The notes beneath the pieces were generated by a model that did no database searches, had not been told where the DNA came from, and saw only the letters and a list, made by a program, of their open reading frames with translations. From positions 1 through 64,000 of the forward strand of contig CAYNMV010000013.1 in assembly GCA_964398315.1 (NCBI GenBank): a DNA stretch of 64,000 nucleotides, given 5' to 3'. Source of the stretch: JADLCB01 sp964398315 (GTDB taxonomy: Bacteria > Planctomycetota > Phycisphaerae > Tepidisphaerales > Tepidisphaeraceae). Of the stretch, positions 34,401-42,588 are shown piece by piece. Both the position numbers and the translations under genes were made by a program. How positions within the stretch are numbered: the first letter of the stretch is position 1; every line of letters begins with the position of its first letter.

Positions 34401-35667
34401 GCACCACCGCCTGCGGGGTGTTCTCCTGGTTGGAGCGCGGCAGTTCGATCTGCACCATCGGCTGCTGATCGGGGCGCACGATCCACTGGAATTCCTCCAG
34501 CGCCGAGTTTTCAAACCCATCCACATCCCGCGCCTTGATATGGAACTGGAGCGACTGGCTCACCTTCGCCTGGCCAATGGCGATGTTGCCTTCGCCGGCG
34601 GCCCAGGTCATCGACGGCGGCGCGTTGTCGCCAATCGGCAGGAGCTGGATCGGGGTCTGCCGGTCCAGCGGCTTGTTGAAGTGAACATGCAGCGCCACCT
34701 GCGAGCCGAGGGTCATGACCGCCGGGCCGGCACTGAGGTCAAAGCGGCTGGGGCGCTGCTGGGCATACGGCGGCGGCGTGATGACCGCCTCCACCCGCTG
34801 GATCTGCAGGCGCGGCACGATGGTGATGGGCTGAAGCGGCACGCGATCATCGCCGGCCTCAATCCACACCTTGAGCCGTCCCTGGTCGGCGGCGGCATCG
34901 ATACGGGCATCGAGCGAGGCGGTGTATTGCCCATCCGGGCCGCGGGTCATCAGCTCCTTGTGAATTGATCCATCATCGTACTGGTAGAAAATCGTCGCCT
35001 TGGCCGAGGGCTTGTCTCCCTTGGCCAGATGCATCCGAACGGGAATGCGATGCCCCACCGGCACGCGGGCGGGAACTTCGCCAATCAGCTCAATGGCCGT
35101 CTTTTTCGGCCAGGCCGCGCCACCGAAAGGGGCGAACAGCCGCGCCATCGCGGTATCGCGATACACCGCCGGCAGCAACATCGAGAGGATGATCAGCAGC
35201 ACCACCGCCCCGGCGCCCATGGCGGTGGAGTACCAGACCGGCCGATAGACCAGCGCCTGGTTCAGATCCACCTCGCCGGCGAGGTTGGCGGTTTCGCGGA
35301 TAACGCGCTGTTTCATCACCTCTGAGCCGGGTGTGCCCTGCTCGAGGAAATCCACCGTGCTGCGCAGGCGGTCATCGAAGATCGGGAAAGCCCGTTCCAT
35401 GCGCGAGGCCACATCGCGCAGGGTGAAACGCGCCGTGAGCGGACGCACGACGAAACGCACCGCCACCCACCCCAGCGCCACCGCCGCCGCCAGCAGCAGA
35501 ACCACGCGCGGCCCGCTGGGCAGGTTCAGGATGTAATCCAGCAGCGTCAGCGCCAGAAGCAGTCCAACGGCGGCAGCGATCACGATGCCCGTGCCGTAGA
35601 TCAGGCTCATCAGGCGGATCTTGCGCCGCAGATCCTGCAAGGTATCGAGTAAGCGAGTTGGCGGCAT
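31477..35667 (-). CDS. Giant membrane-anchored coiled-coil protein, DUF4175-type
   Basis: A 1396-residue protein. Two membrane helices lie near residues 20-75 (IYGTGIVIAAAVGLLLALTL; VVLLLAAAVALGWVAVRFVV) and a third near 145-168. A beta-rich region (about 190-480) is followed by very long Gln/Glu/Ala-rich coiled coils (about 500-1090), a Gly-rich linker (about 1125-1140) and a poly-Gln tail. This architecture is that of DUF4175-type proteins, conserved in planctomycetes with unknown function; a role as an envelope or periplasmic scaffold is inference. GGGAG precedes the ATG at 35667. A terminator-like hairpin sits in the leader. The repeat protein, NPCBM and zinc-ribbon genes follow on the same strand. 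Confidence 0.88.
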   Translation of the reverse strand: MPPTRLLDTLQDLRRKIRLMSLIYGTGIVIAAAVGLLLALTLLDYILNLPSGPRVVLLLAAAVALGWVAVRFVVRPLTARFTLRDVASRMERAFPIFDDRLRSTVDFLEQGTPGSEVMKQRVIRETANLAGEVDLNQALVYRPVWYSTAMGAGAVVLLIILSMLLPAVYRDTAMARLFAPFGGAAWPKKTAIELIGEVPARVPVGHRIPVRMHLAKGDKPSAKATIFYQYDDGSIHKELMTRGPDGQYTASLDARIDAAADQGRLKVWIEAGDDRVPLQPITIVPRLQIQRVEAVITPPPYAQQRPSRFDLSAGPAVMTLGSQVALHVHFNKPLDRQTPIQLLPIGDNAPPSMTWAAGEGNIAIGQAKVSQSLQFHIKARDVDGFENSALEEFQWIVRPDQQPMVQIELPRSNQENTPQAVVPLQAVTEDDYGIRSLKLIVERLGDKQRWEIDLVANASPVEGVLWNRIDSPGDRLRHRMNWQWELQQLDGADLKSGDVLEYHLLAQDNYELDGQFHAPVPSGKLRITIISQQELTTQIANQLLTEKQRITELKKVQDSTRAETMQLAERTRDNDAMDAADQRTAERLANQQSTAAAQTKQTAQSLNELQQRMDNNRSEAADLKQMARDVEALLNRTAENPMKEAANAINSARQQPDDAEQRNQRLDNATENQRQASEQLSTALRQMAHIGSLETTIQEVAQIIKEQQRIAAESREVSNRNLGKRPEQMSPEDRKKLEDLAREQGALAERSQKAIDKMKEDAKAMEKSDPSTAETMKQSAQTGEQQAVPSRQQQAQQAMSQNQQSQASANQKAAELGLQMMLDKLREAERRKLEELARKLAEMEQLVAELIRRQAGHNLDNLGLQGGQVLAELDSAVRDALINQSQRDKEHPTPAGMTLANLGSGQEQTERNTRDIARRADEMQDGAQIAAHLVAAAGHMEGAIVHLRAKKLPEAYDPRQVDALARLEDAAQLVRKQKEEAEQELENKKKETIREKYVEIRNRQEAEINQPTAATEAKRNADGQLPRLEEVKLKADLAARQAELAGQIEALEADLSALRSIVYIWANKDIATAMNGVKDDLANARSGQPTQAEQARIIEQLDAMIKHLEVKPPDPERFANRPGGGGGGGGQGGGGPTLPGEAELKLLRSLQEAINNTTKKLDAAEQKDEPALVALGDRQGELRNLLDQLLQSSSQGRVKLGPEPDNRDALPEEATEEDIDIDELTQQLLTGELNDESVNKDVNVIGDRMARSRQRLALNHDPGKVTQKIQERILINLDDLIEAARQQQQQQQSSMAQGQQQQQQRPSEQQARGTEQSNQRSQSTEAAQQSTVPGQAQVPTQPDLPLDDIRDSIIKIAPRLRGEAIIEGNAEQPIEKYKGLTDDYFRGVATKAAEGQ

Positions 35668-35701
35668 GAATCGTCTCCCGGCGGTGATGACAGGCGGGCG
35701 C

Positions 35702-35728
35702 AAAAAAGCGTCCCCAATGAATGGACGC
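35702..35728 (-). terminator. Terminator-like hairpin in the leader of the giant gene
   Basis: On the minus strand GCGTCC (35723-35728) pairs with GGACGC (35708-35713) and is followed at once by TTTTTT (35702-35707). It lies 35 bases upstream of the ATG at 35667. No minus-strand gene lies upstream of it within the window section, so it looks like an attenuator and not an ordinary end-of-gene terminator. The remaining gap to 35994 includes AT-rich patches near 35755-35765 and 35805-35815 that could be promoters. Confidence 0.55.
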
Positions 35729-35994
35729 CGCCACACCCGCTGCGGTTTCCGCTGTCTTTATTATTATGCAGGCGGCGGCATGAAGTCGCAGCCCGCCAGC
35801 AGATGATAAAATATTGCGGCAGCGGGATCACAGGCGGATATCCTTTATCAGTCCGGTCGCCCGGCCTTCTGGGATAGAATCAGGATGGGTTCGTGGAGCC
35901 GGTGAGCACGTTCGCTGGCCCCAGGGCATGCGAGCCCCCCCCCAGCAGTCTGGGGAATGGGCCATGCAGTGGCTGAATAAGAAAGAATGATGCA

Positions 35995-36924
35995 ATGCAT
36001 ACAACACCTGCGCCTGGCGGCTGTGGACCGTGGATGAAGATTGTGCTGGCCGTGCTGATCTGGATGACGTCCCCCGCACTGGGCGACACTCCGGAAACGA
36101 GCGAATCACCACAATCGACTGACTCTGCCCGGTTCCTGCGTCTGGTTGAGGACAAAACCGGCCATGCGAAGCTGGAAGCGGCGATCGTGACCTTCCAGCG
36201 CGGGGATGTGACAGTAGACCTGGTGTCGGCGATCCATGTTGCCGAACATTCCTATTACGACGACCTCAACCGCAGGTTCGCCCAATATGAAACTGTTTTA
36301 TATGAAATGGTGAAACCCAAGGGGATGAAGCCCCTGTCGCCCGAGCAGATGGCCCAAGCCAATCGCGGCGGGATCAGCGTCCTTCACCGGATCATGCAGC
36401 GGGCCACCCAACTGGCGTTTCAGATGGATGTGGTGGATTACACCCCCGCCCATTTTGTCCATGCCGACCTGGATTGGGCGACCTTCGCCGAGGCCATGCA
36501 GCAGAGCAATGAATTGACAGGCATCCTGCTGCGCAGCTATGCCTCGGCCGCCGCTGGCGAGCAGACCAGCAGCGTGCGCCCGGAGGTACTGATGGGCCAG
36601 TTTCTGCTGGCGATGAGCGACCCGGCCGAGGCTCGTGCGCTTAAATACATGCTGGCACAGGAGTTCTCGGATATCGAGAAATCGACCCAGGCATTGCAGG
36701 GGCCGGATGGCGGGGTCTTGCTCGGCCGGCGGAATCAGGCGGCGATCGAGGCGCTGCAAACGGTGCTCGAACAGGGTAAGAAGCGGATAGCCCTTTTTTA
36801 TGGCGCGGCCCATATGCCCGATCTGGGCCAGCGCCTGAAGGCGATTGGCTTCGAGCCAAAGGAGACAAAGTGGCTGACCGCATGGGACATCCCCGCCGCG
36901 CCCACGACCCAGCCCGCTCAATAG
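35995..36924 (+). CDS. TraB/GumN-family exported protein
   Basis: A 309-residue protein with a signal peptide (MKIVLAVLIWMTSPALGDTP if translation starts at the second ATG, 36034). Family hallmarks are the N-terminal VDLVSAIHVAEHSYYDDL with VLYEMVKPKG, and the C-terminal RIALFYGAAHMPDLGQRLKA, which carries the second conserved His. TraB/PrgY/GumN/Tiki proteins are metalloprotease-like; the two His/Glu-bearing motifs are both present. A polar TTQPAQ tail follows. Substrate unknown. Confidence 0.82.
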   Translation: MHTTPAPGGCGPWMKIVLAVLIWMTSPALGDTPETSESPQSTDSARFLRLVEDKTGHAKLEAAIVTFQRGDVTVDLVSAIHVAEHSYYDDLNRRFAQYETVLYEMVKPKGMKPLSPEQMAQANRGGISVLHRIMQRATQLAFQMDVVDYTPAHFVHADLDWATFAEAMQQSNELTGILLRSYASAAAGEQTSSVRPEVLMGQFLLAMSDPAEARALKYMLAQEFSDIEKSTQALQGPDGGVLLGRRNQAAIEALQTVLEQGKKRIALFYGAAHMPDLGQRLKAIGFEPKETKWLTAWDIPAAPTTQPAQ

Positions 36925-37147
36925 CGCCGTACCCAGGGGCGTAAGGCCGGCTGGCGCGCTGCTTGGATGTGTACCGCTGGATTGGCCGAGGGCCCGCACT
37001 GGCGGATGCAGACCAACCGCTCACTCCGCCAGGTTTGCCGCGCGGTGCGATGCAGGGGCGCGGATGGCCGGGCAACCAGGATGGGAAACCGCCCTTCACC
37101 CGGGCGCAGGGCCATACCTGGCGTGTTATCGGCGGATGAACTGCCTG

Positions 37148-37175
37148 TTGACACCGTGGCGATCGCCGATAATCC
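37148..37175 (+). promoter_or_regulatory. Candidate promoter for the kinase-fold gene
   Basis: A perfect TTGACA (37148-37153) is followed after 16 bases by TAATCC (37170-37175). The spacer contains the palindrome GGCGATCGCC (37158-37167). The rest of the 333-base gap 36925-37257 shows no gene. Confidence 0.45.
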
Positions 37176-37257
37176 TTTGTGAGGTCAGATCCTTTCTCTA
37201 CTTGGTTCGGCGCATTCACGACTCGGCCTCTCGTTGTGGTGTGCCTTGGGACAGGCC

Positions 37258-38403
37258 ATGCAAATCGGTGCGACATCCAGCACAACCACAGGCGCCAGCT
37301 CAGGCCCCAGCACCATGAGCGCTGCCAGCCCCGGTACCGGGGTTACTGCCGGCACCGGCGGACCGTCCGGTCGCACCCCCGCCGAGCGCACGCGTGAGCG
37401 CCTCGCTGCGGAAGAGCTGGCCATCGTGCTGTCGCACTACGACATCGGCGTGATTGAGTCGATCGTCGAGTACCCCCGCGGCTCGCGCAAAGCCCCCAAG
37501 CTGCTGATCACCAGCGAACAGGGCAAGTTCCTGCTAAAGCGGCGGGCGCGCGGCAAGGATGATCCGTTCAAGGTCGCCTTCGCTCATGCCATCCAGCTCT
37601 ACCTGGCCAGCAAGCAGTTCCCCCTGCCGCACCTGATCGGCACGCGCAAGGACAACAACTCGATGTTGCAGTGGCGCGGGTCGGTGTACGAGTTGTTCGA
37701 GTACATTCCCGGCCAAGGCTACCCGCAGACGCTCGAATCGACCTTCGACAGCGGGCGGGTGCTGTCGCTGTATCACAAGCTGTTGCTTGATTTCCAGAGC
37801 GAGTGGACGCCCCCCAGCGGCTCCTACCACGCTGCGCCGGCGGTGGAACAGGGGATGCGCGCGATCGAGCAGCAGGTGCGGCCCGAGAGCGAGATCGGCA
37901 AGGTCCTGGATTACCTGCACAAGAGCTACACCCACGCCGCCGAAACCGCCGATGCTGAAGGGCTGAGCGAATGGCCGCGGCAGATCGTGCATGCCGACTG
38001 GCACGCGGGGAACATGCTCTTCCGCGACAACCGGGTTGTGGCGGTGATCGACTACGATGCCGCCCGCCTGCTGCCGCGCGTGCTCGACATCGCCAACGGC
38101 GCGCTGCAGTTTTCGATCATGGGGGGCGATGAGGATGTGAGCAAATGGCCTGAATATCTCGATGAAAGCCGCTTCAAACGGTTTCTGCGAGGCTATGATG
38201 AGGTCATGCTGCTGAGCCAGGCCGAGGTGCGCACGCTGCCCTGGCTGATGATTGAGGCGCTGATCGCCGAGGCGGTGTTTCCCATTGCCGCCACCGGCTC
38301 CTTTGGCCGCCTGGAGGGCAACGCCTTCCTGCTGATGGTGCAGCGCAAGGTCCACTGGATGCAGAAAAACGCCGAGCACCTGATCGAATTGGCCGAAGCC
38401 TGA
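37258..38403 (+). CDS. Aminoglycoside-phosphotransferase-fold small-molecule kinase
   Basis: A 381-residue protein with the APH/choline-kinase fold: a lysine-bearing nucleotide-binding strand (QGKFLLKRRARGKD), the catalytic loop IVHADWHAGNMLFRDNRVV and the metal site VIDYDAAR. The HxDxHxxN arrangement is intact, so it should be an active phosphotransferase. The substrate cannot be inferred; homoserine, choline and sugars are all used by relatives. The first 50 residues are Thr/Ser/Gly-rich and probably unstructured. The start is uncertain (GTG 37234, ATG 37258 or ATG 37315). Confidence 0.82.
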   Translation: MQIGATSSTTTGASSGPSTMSAASPGTGVTAGTGGPSGRTPAERTRERLAAEELAIVLSHYDIGVIESIVEYPRGSRKAPKLLITSEQGKFLLKRRARGKDDPFKVAFAHAIQLYLASKQFPLPHLIGTRKDNNSMLQWRGSVYELFEYIPGQGYPQTLESTFDSGRVLSLYHKLLLDFQSEWTPPSGSYHAAPAVEQGMRAIEQQVRPESEIGKVLDYLHKSYTHAAETADAEGLSEWPRQIVHADWHAGNMLFRDNRVVAVIDYDAARLLPRVLDIANGALQFSIMGGDEDVSKWPEYLDESRFKRFLRGYDEVMLLSQAEVRTLPWLMIEALIAEAVFPIAATGSFGRLEGNAFLLMVQRKVHWMQKNAEHLIELAEA

Positions 38404-38582
38404 AACCCGCCCGCACGTTTGCGCGTCCTATAGTTCCGGTGGAACGTGAATCGCCCTGAAGCCGCGATGGGGGCATCGGGTGGCAGGTGCATGCACAGCA
38501 GGGAACGTGTTGTGCCCGGCATGCAGCGATCACCCCAGCCGGCCCCGATCGCCCTCGCAGCGGCACTGCCCCGGAGATGTTC

Positions 38583-39296
38583 ATGAAACCCGCCCTGCTC
38601 ACCGCGATCCTGATCAGTGCGATCGTCTCATGGACCTTCGCCCAGACCCCCACCACCCAGCCGACCGAGACGAACCAGCGCCTGCAACGGCTGTTCGATG
38701 ACCTGGCCCATAAGGATGCCGACGTGCGCGAGCGGGCACGCATCGAGTTGATGGGGCTGGATCGGGTGGAGCTCGCCCTGCTGCGCCAGGTGGTGGAGCG
38801 CAGCCGTCCGCTGCTGCCGGCCCAGGCGCTGGGGCTGCGGGAGATCGTCATGCAGGCCTACCTCGCCGCCGACCCCTACCCCGGCGACAACAACACCGGC
38901 TTCCTTGGCGTGCAACTGGGCAATGTCTCTATGGAAGAAGGTGAAGACGGCCAGTCCGAAGGTGTCCTCATCACTGGCCGTATCATTGGCTTTGCCGGCT
39001 ATCGCATGCTTCACACCGGCGACATTGTGCTGCGGGTGATGCAACATCCCAACGCCGTCCTGCGCAGCCACGCTCACCTGGCCACCCTGATCCGCACCTT
39101 CCCGGCCGGCGCTGTCGTTCGCCTGGAGGTCCTGCGCCAGGGCCAGGTGATCCAGGTTCCCCTCCGCCTCGACGCCCGGCCACTGGAGTTGCAGGAGGCG
39201 ATGGACCTGGACAACTTCCAGTGGCGCCGAAATGAGCGCTTCCACCACTACTGGAACCGCACTTTCGCCCCGCTGCTGGCCGAAGAGGTGTCGTGA
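38583..39296 (+). CDS. Exported PDZ-domain protein
   Basis: A 237-residue protein starting MKPALLTAILISAIVSWTFA, a signal peptide, followed by a helical segment (LFDDLAHKDADVRERARIEL) and a PDZ-like domain with the carboxylate-binding-type loop GFLGVQLGN and GYRMLHTGDIVLRV. No protease domain is present. GGAG lies eight bases upstream of the ATG at 38583. It ends 82 bases before the convergent VIT/VWA gene. Confidence 0.82.
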   Translation: MKPALLTAILISAIVSWTFAQTPTTQPTETNQRLQRLFDDLAHKDADVRERARIELMGLDRVELALLRQVVERSRPLLPAQALGLREIVMQAYLAADPYPGDNNTGFLGVQLGNVSMEEGEDGQSEGVLITGRIIGFAGYRMLHTGDIVLRVMQHPNAVLRSHAHLATLIRTFPAGAVVRLEVLRQGQVIQVPLRLDARPLELQEAMDLDNFQWRRNERFHHYWNRTFAPLLAEEVS

Positions 39297-39378
39297 GGGC
39301 AGGCGACTGAAAGATGCACGCGGGCAGCTTTTCAGCCTTCATCTTTCTGACGTCAGGCTGCTTGCTTCTTTCTCCGCA

Positions 39379-41529
39379 TCACTGCGTCTCCTCGACCGTG
39401 GTTTCGTAGCGCACGCCATCGGGCATAGGGACAGGCACGGCGATAGTGGTGCCGTGCGTGCCTGCGGTGCGGCGAGAGGCATCGACCGCAACGAACGATG
39501 TGTAGGCGCTGACCAGGTTATGCGCCAGTGCGACCTGGCAGATCTCCGCAGGCAGGTCGGGATTGGCCTCGTAGGTGGCGCGATCAGACAGGTCGGCTAT
39601 TTTTGCCCGCGCCCACACGGAGCGGATGCCGTTGTGGGCAGCCGCCTGCTCCAGGCGCAGCGGCAGGCGCATCTCGTGCGGCTGGTTGCCGATTTTTCCA
39701 CGGACGATAATCTCCTGCACCGCGCCCGAACCGCTATAGCGCCCCGTGAGGACCACCGGACGGCCGACAAACAGATCAGGCGTACGGCGCGGGTAAACCT
39801 CCTGCACATCCAGGCCATTCCAGTCGATCTCGATGTCTGTCATCGCCGGGTGGGCAATGCGGTCAAAGAACGGCCGCATCACATCCTCGGCGCGGTCCTG
39901 CAATCCCAGGTAGGCAACCGCACCGTGGCCGAACCTGGCCATGTGGTCCATCAAAAAGCGGTTGGGCGAGGAGCCGACCCCGAAGCTGAAGATCCGGCTG
40001 GGCCCACGCAGGTTATGGATCTCGCGCAGGATCTCGGCCTCGTTTCCGATGTACCCATCGGTCAGGAAGCAGACGAAGCGCAGGCGGTTCCCATCATGCG
40101 GGTGATTGAGCGCAGCGCGGATCCCTTCGATCATCATCGTGCCGCCGCCGGCCCGGGTGTCATCAATGTAGCGCAAAGCTGCGCGGATGTTGCTGGCGGT
40201 GGCGGGCCTGGGGGCTGAGAAAAGGGTCTCGGCCGATCCGGCAAAGCGTACCACCTGGAACGTGTCATCCGCCCGCATGTTCTGAAGGGCATAGCGGATG
40301 GCGGCCTTGCTCTGTTCCATGGGCCGGCCGCTCATCGAGCCCGAGACATCCAGGGTGAAGAACAGTTCCAGCGGCTTGCGCGGCAGGTCATCGGTGGCCT
40401 GCGGCGGAAAGAGCATGATCGTGAAACACCCCCCGCTGCCATCTGGATCGCGCTGGGCCATCATCGCGCTCTTGAGCTGCCGGCCGGCCACGCGATAGCG
40501 CAGCACGAAGTCCTTGTTGGGGATCGAGTCGGCCGCCGCCAGCTTCACCTGCGCCACGCCCGGCTCGGGCGTGACCAGTTCCACCTCGTGATTGCGGCTG
40601 TCGATCTCCTCGATGTTTACGCCAGCATCAATTTGCAGTGACAACGCAATGTCATGGCCGCTGCGCTGGCCCGGCTTGAGGTACTGCACCTCGGTCGCCT
40701 GCCCCGAGCGCCCCGGCTGGCCGATACCCACCGCGCCGATGCCATCGGTGGATCCCGGCGGGTTGAAGCGCGGCCCGACCACCATCGGAAAGACAAACTC
40801 GTACCAACCATCCACATACGCCAGTGTGTGGAAGTACTTGATGTTGATGTCGATCTGCCTGCCCGGCTCGATGTTGGCCACGGACTGCGTGAAAATATTG
40901 GGCCGTTCCTGGGTCAGCAGGCTGGCAACGTACCCGTGGCTGCGGGCTTCCTGGTAGATGCGCTGCGCCTCAGCGCGCTCACGGATGATCCCGCGGATCT
41001 GGCGCTCGCCGATGCTCATGATGAAATCGGTCACCGCCGAATCGGCCGGCAGCGGGAAGACATAAACCGCTTCGATCTTTTCCGGGTAGGGATTGTGGTA
41101 CTGCTGGGTGACATCGACGGTTGCAACGTACCCGGCGATGCTGGCGCGCACATCTGTATGCTTGAGGGGGAAGCCCACCATCTCGCCGGTCTCATCGGGC
41201 CTGGCCAGCAGCGCCCCACTGCGCGGCATCTCCTCCGAGGGCGCTGGCTGCGGCGGCGTGGCTTCGGGTTTCTGGATCACCCACAGTTCATCCACGCGCA
41301 TCGGGTCGACGGCGACCGGTTGCGCAGTGCGTGTGCTGTCTGCACCGCTCATCCCCGGCCGCCCGAAGCCGAACGAACCGTTGGCGCTGGGCATCTGCGG
41401 GCCATAGGGTGCTTCCATGGAGCGGTATGCCCATTCATGTGATCGGGTGTTGCAGCCAGCCATGCCCCACGCCACAGCCACCAGGCCGCAGGCGAGCATC
41501 AGGGCGGTTGAGATGAATCGGCGTTTCAT
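39379..41529 (-). CDS. VIT and VWA domain lipoprotein
   Basis: A 716-residue lipoprotein. The signal peptide ends in WGMAGC, giving lipidated Cys26. A VIT domain follows (about 115-250: VTQQYHNPYPEKIEAVYVFP, RAEAQRIYQEARSHGY), then a von Willebrand factor A domain with a complete metal site DVSGSMSG and downstream CFLTDGYIGNE. The C-terminal region is beta-rich. VIT-VWA proteins bind ligands through a divalent metal. The start ATG overlaps the stop of the cohesin-like gene as ATGA, so the two are translationally coupled. It is the last gene of the ECF module. Confidence 0.92.
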   Translation of the reverse strand: MKRRFISTALMLACGLVAVAWGMAGCNTRSHEWAYRSMEAPYGPQMPSANGSFGFGRPGMSGADSTRTAQPVAVDPMRVDELWVIQKPEATPPQPAPSEEMPRSGALLARPDETGEMVGFPLKHTDVRASIAGYVATVDVTQQYHNPYPEKIEAVYVFPLPADSAVTDFIMSIGERQIRGIIRERAEAQRIYQEARSHGYVASLLTQERPNIFTQSVANIEPGRQIDINIKYFHTLAYVDGWYEFVFPMVVGPRFNPPGSTDGIGAVGIGQPGRSGQATEVQYLKPGQRSGHDIALSLQIDAGVNIEEIDSRNHEVELVTPEPGVAQVKLAAADSIPNKDFVLRYRVAGRQLKSAMMAQRDPDGSGGCFTIMLFPPQATDDLPRKPLELFFTLDVSGSMSGRPMEQSKAAIRYALQNMRADDTFQVVRFAGSAETLFSAPRPATASNIRAALRYIDDTRAGGGTMMIEGIRAALNHPHDGNRLRFVCFLTDGYIGNEAEILREIHNLRGPSRIFSFGVGSSPNRFLMDHMARFGHGAVAYLGLQDRAEDVMRPFFDRIAHPAMTDIEIDWNGLDVQEVYPRRTPDLFVGRPVVLTGRYSGSGAVQEIIVRGKIGNQPHEMRLPLRLEQAAAHNGIRSVWARAKIADLSDRATYEANPDLPAEICQVALAHNLVSAYTSFVAVDASRRTAGTHGTTIAVPVPMPDGVRYETTVEETQ

Positions 41530-42029
41530 TGCTGGTCTCCTTCCCGCAGGCTTACCGCAGCCTCGATGGTCATCCCGTCGGCGTCGGCGGTGACAATGGC
41601 TTGCAGTTTGAAGCGCGGGGTTGTTGACTCCTCGATCATCCAGTGCAGGCGGGCGATGCGCAGCGGTGATCCCTCCGCAGCGGGCAAGGCTGCGCTGGTG
41701 CTGAAGGCGGCCAGGATCACCCGATGATGCTGCAGCGCCCGCGGGTCGTAGTACGGCGGCGCCTTGAAGGCGGCGTGCTCCCCCCCTTCCACGCCCACCA
41801 GCTTTGCCCCGTCGGCGATGACTTCCACCTGGTAGGCAGCCAGTGCCGCCCCTTTCGGCTCAATCAGGACATCGGTGGTGATGAAGCGCACGCCCGGCTG
41901 GGTGGCTGGCGGCTGCGCCTGTGCCCGGGCATCTGCGGCCAGCGCAAAAACGCCGATCATCGCAACCAGCAGCACCCGGTTCATGCATGCGAAACGCCCG
42001 GGCCATGTTGGCCAGATTTGGCGATTCAT
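41526..42029 (-). CDS. Secreted cohesin-like protein
   Basis: A 167-residue protein with a hydrophobic export signal beginning at residue 16 (MNRVLLVAMIGVFALAADAR). The mature part resembles a cohesin-type beta sandwich: an opening strand, AAYQVEVIADGAKLVGVEGG, APPYYDPRAL, RVILAAFST and a closing strand. The resemblance is by eye and needs a profile search. The gene overlaps the dockerin membrane gene upstream and the VIT/VWA gene downstream by ATGA, so its product is made with both. The neighbouring dockerin domain makes a cohesin-dockerin pair plausible. Confidence 0.65.
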   Translation of the reverse strand: MNRQIWPTWPGRFACMNRVLLVAMIGVFALAADARAQAQPPATQPGVRFITTDVLIEPKGAALAAYQVEVIADGAKLVGVEGGEHAAFKAPPYYDPRALQHHRVILAAFSTSAALPAAEGSPLRIARLHWMIEESTTPRFKLQAIVTADADGMTIEAAVSLREGDQQ

Positions 42030-42454
42030 AGCGCCTCCAACCGGACGGCGGCCGCGGCCACCAGGTCAATATCCATCTGATCCACCTTGCCATCGCCGTT
42101 GAGGTCGTAGCGGTCGATGGGGGCTGTGCCCTCGCCCAGCCACCGGGCCAGCAGCAGCGCATCGCGCACATCCACCTGCCCATCGGCGTTGATATCATGC
42201 GGATCGACCAGGGCGAGGCCGGCAGGCCGCGGGATCGAGGCGCCCCACCACGCCCCCACCGCCACCAGCACCGAGGCCGCCGCCGCGATGCCGCCCATCA
42301 ACCCCAGCCGCCAGCGCGAGCGCCTCAGGGCGGTGATCTGCCTGCCGCGACGGAGGATCGCCTCCTCCACCGCTGGCGGCACCTCACCCCGGCGCGGATA
42401 CGCCCCCCTGAGCGCCTCTTTCAGCCGCGGCGGAATGTCGTCAAAGTCGTTCAT
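42026..42454 (-). CDS. Single-span membrane protein with external dockerin-type domain (anti-sigma candidate)
   Basis: A 142-residue protein: a charged N-terminal cytoplasmic part (about 1-49), one membrane helix (about 50-71, GLMGGIAAAASVLVAVGAWW) and an external domain with two 12-residue calcium loops, DINADGQVDVRD (87-98) and DLNGDGKVDQMD (117-128). That pair is the type I dockerin pattern with all metal ligands present. It lies 134 bases downstream of an ECF sigma gene, the usual place of an anti-sigma factor, though the cytoplasmic part shows no zinc-binding anti-sigma motif. ATGA overlap with the cohesin-like gene. Confidence 0.82.
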   Translation of the reverse strand: MNDFDDIPPRLKEALRGAYPRRGEVPPAVEEAILRRGRQITALRRSRWRLGLMGGIAAAASVLVAVGAWWGASIPRPAGLALVDPHDINADGQVDVRDALLLARWLGEGTAPIDRYDLNGDGKVDQMDIDLVAAAAVRLEAL

Positions 42455-42588
42455 GGGTCGTTCCTTTCAATGAAGGCCACCAACTGGCGGAAAGGTTCAA
42501 GGAAAATTGAGAAAGCCGGGCCTGAACGGTGAAAGCCGAAGTATGCATCACGCCATCGGACGACTTGTCCAGGGTTCAGCCTTCAGGC

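Noticed and set aside
33601..34968. Plus-strand frame of 455 codons opposite the giant coiled-coil gene
   Set aside because: Shadow produced by GC-rich third positions; the minus-strand frame has membrane helices and coiled coils.
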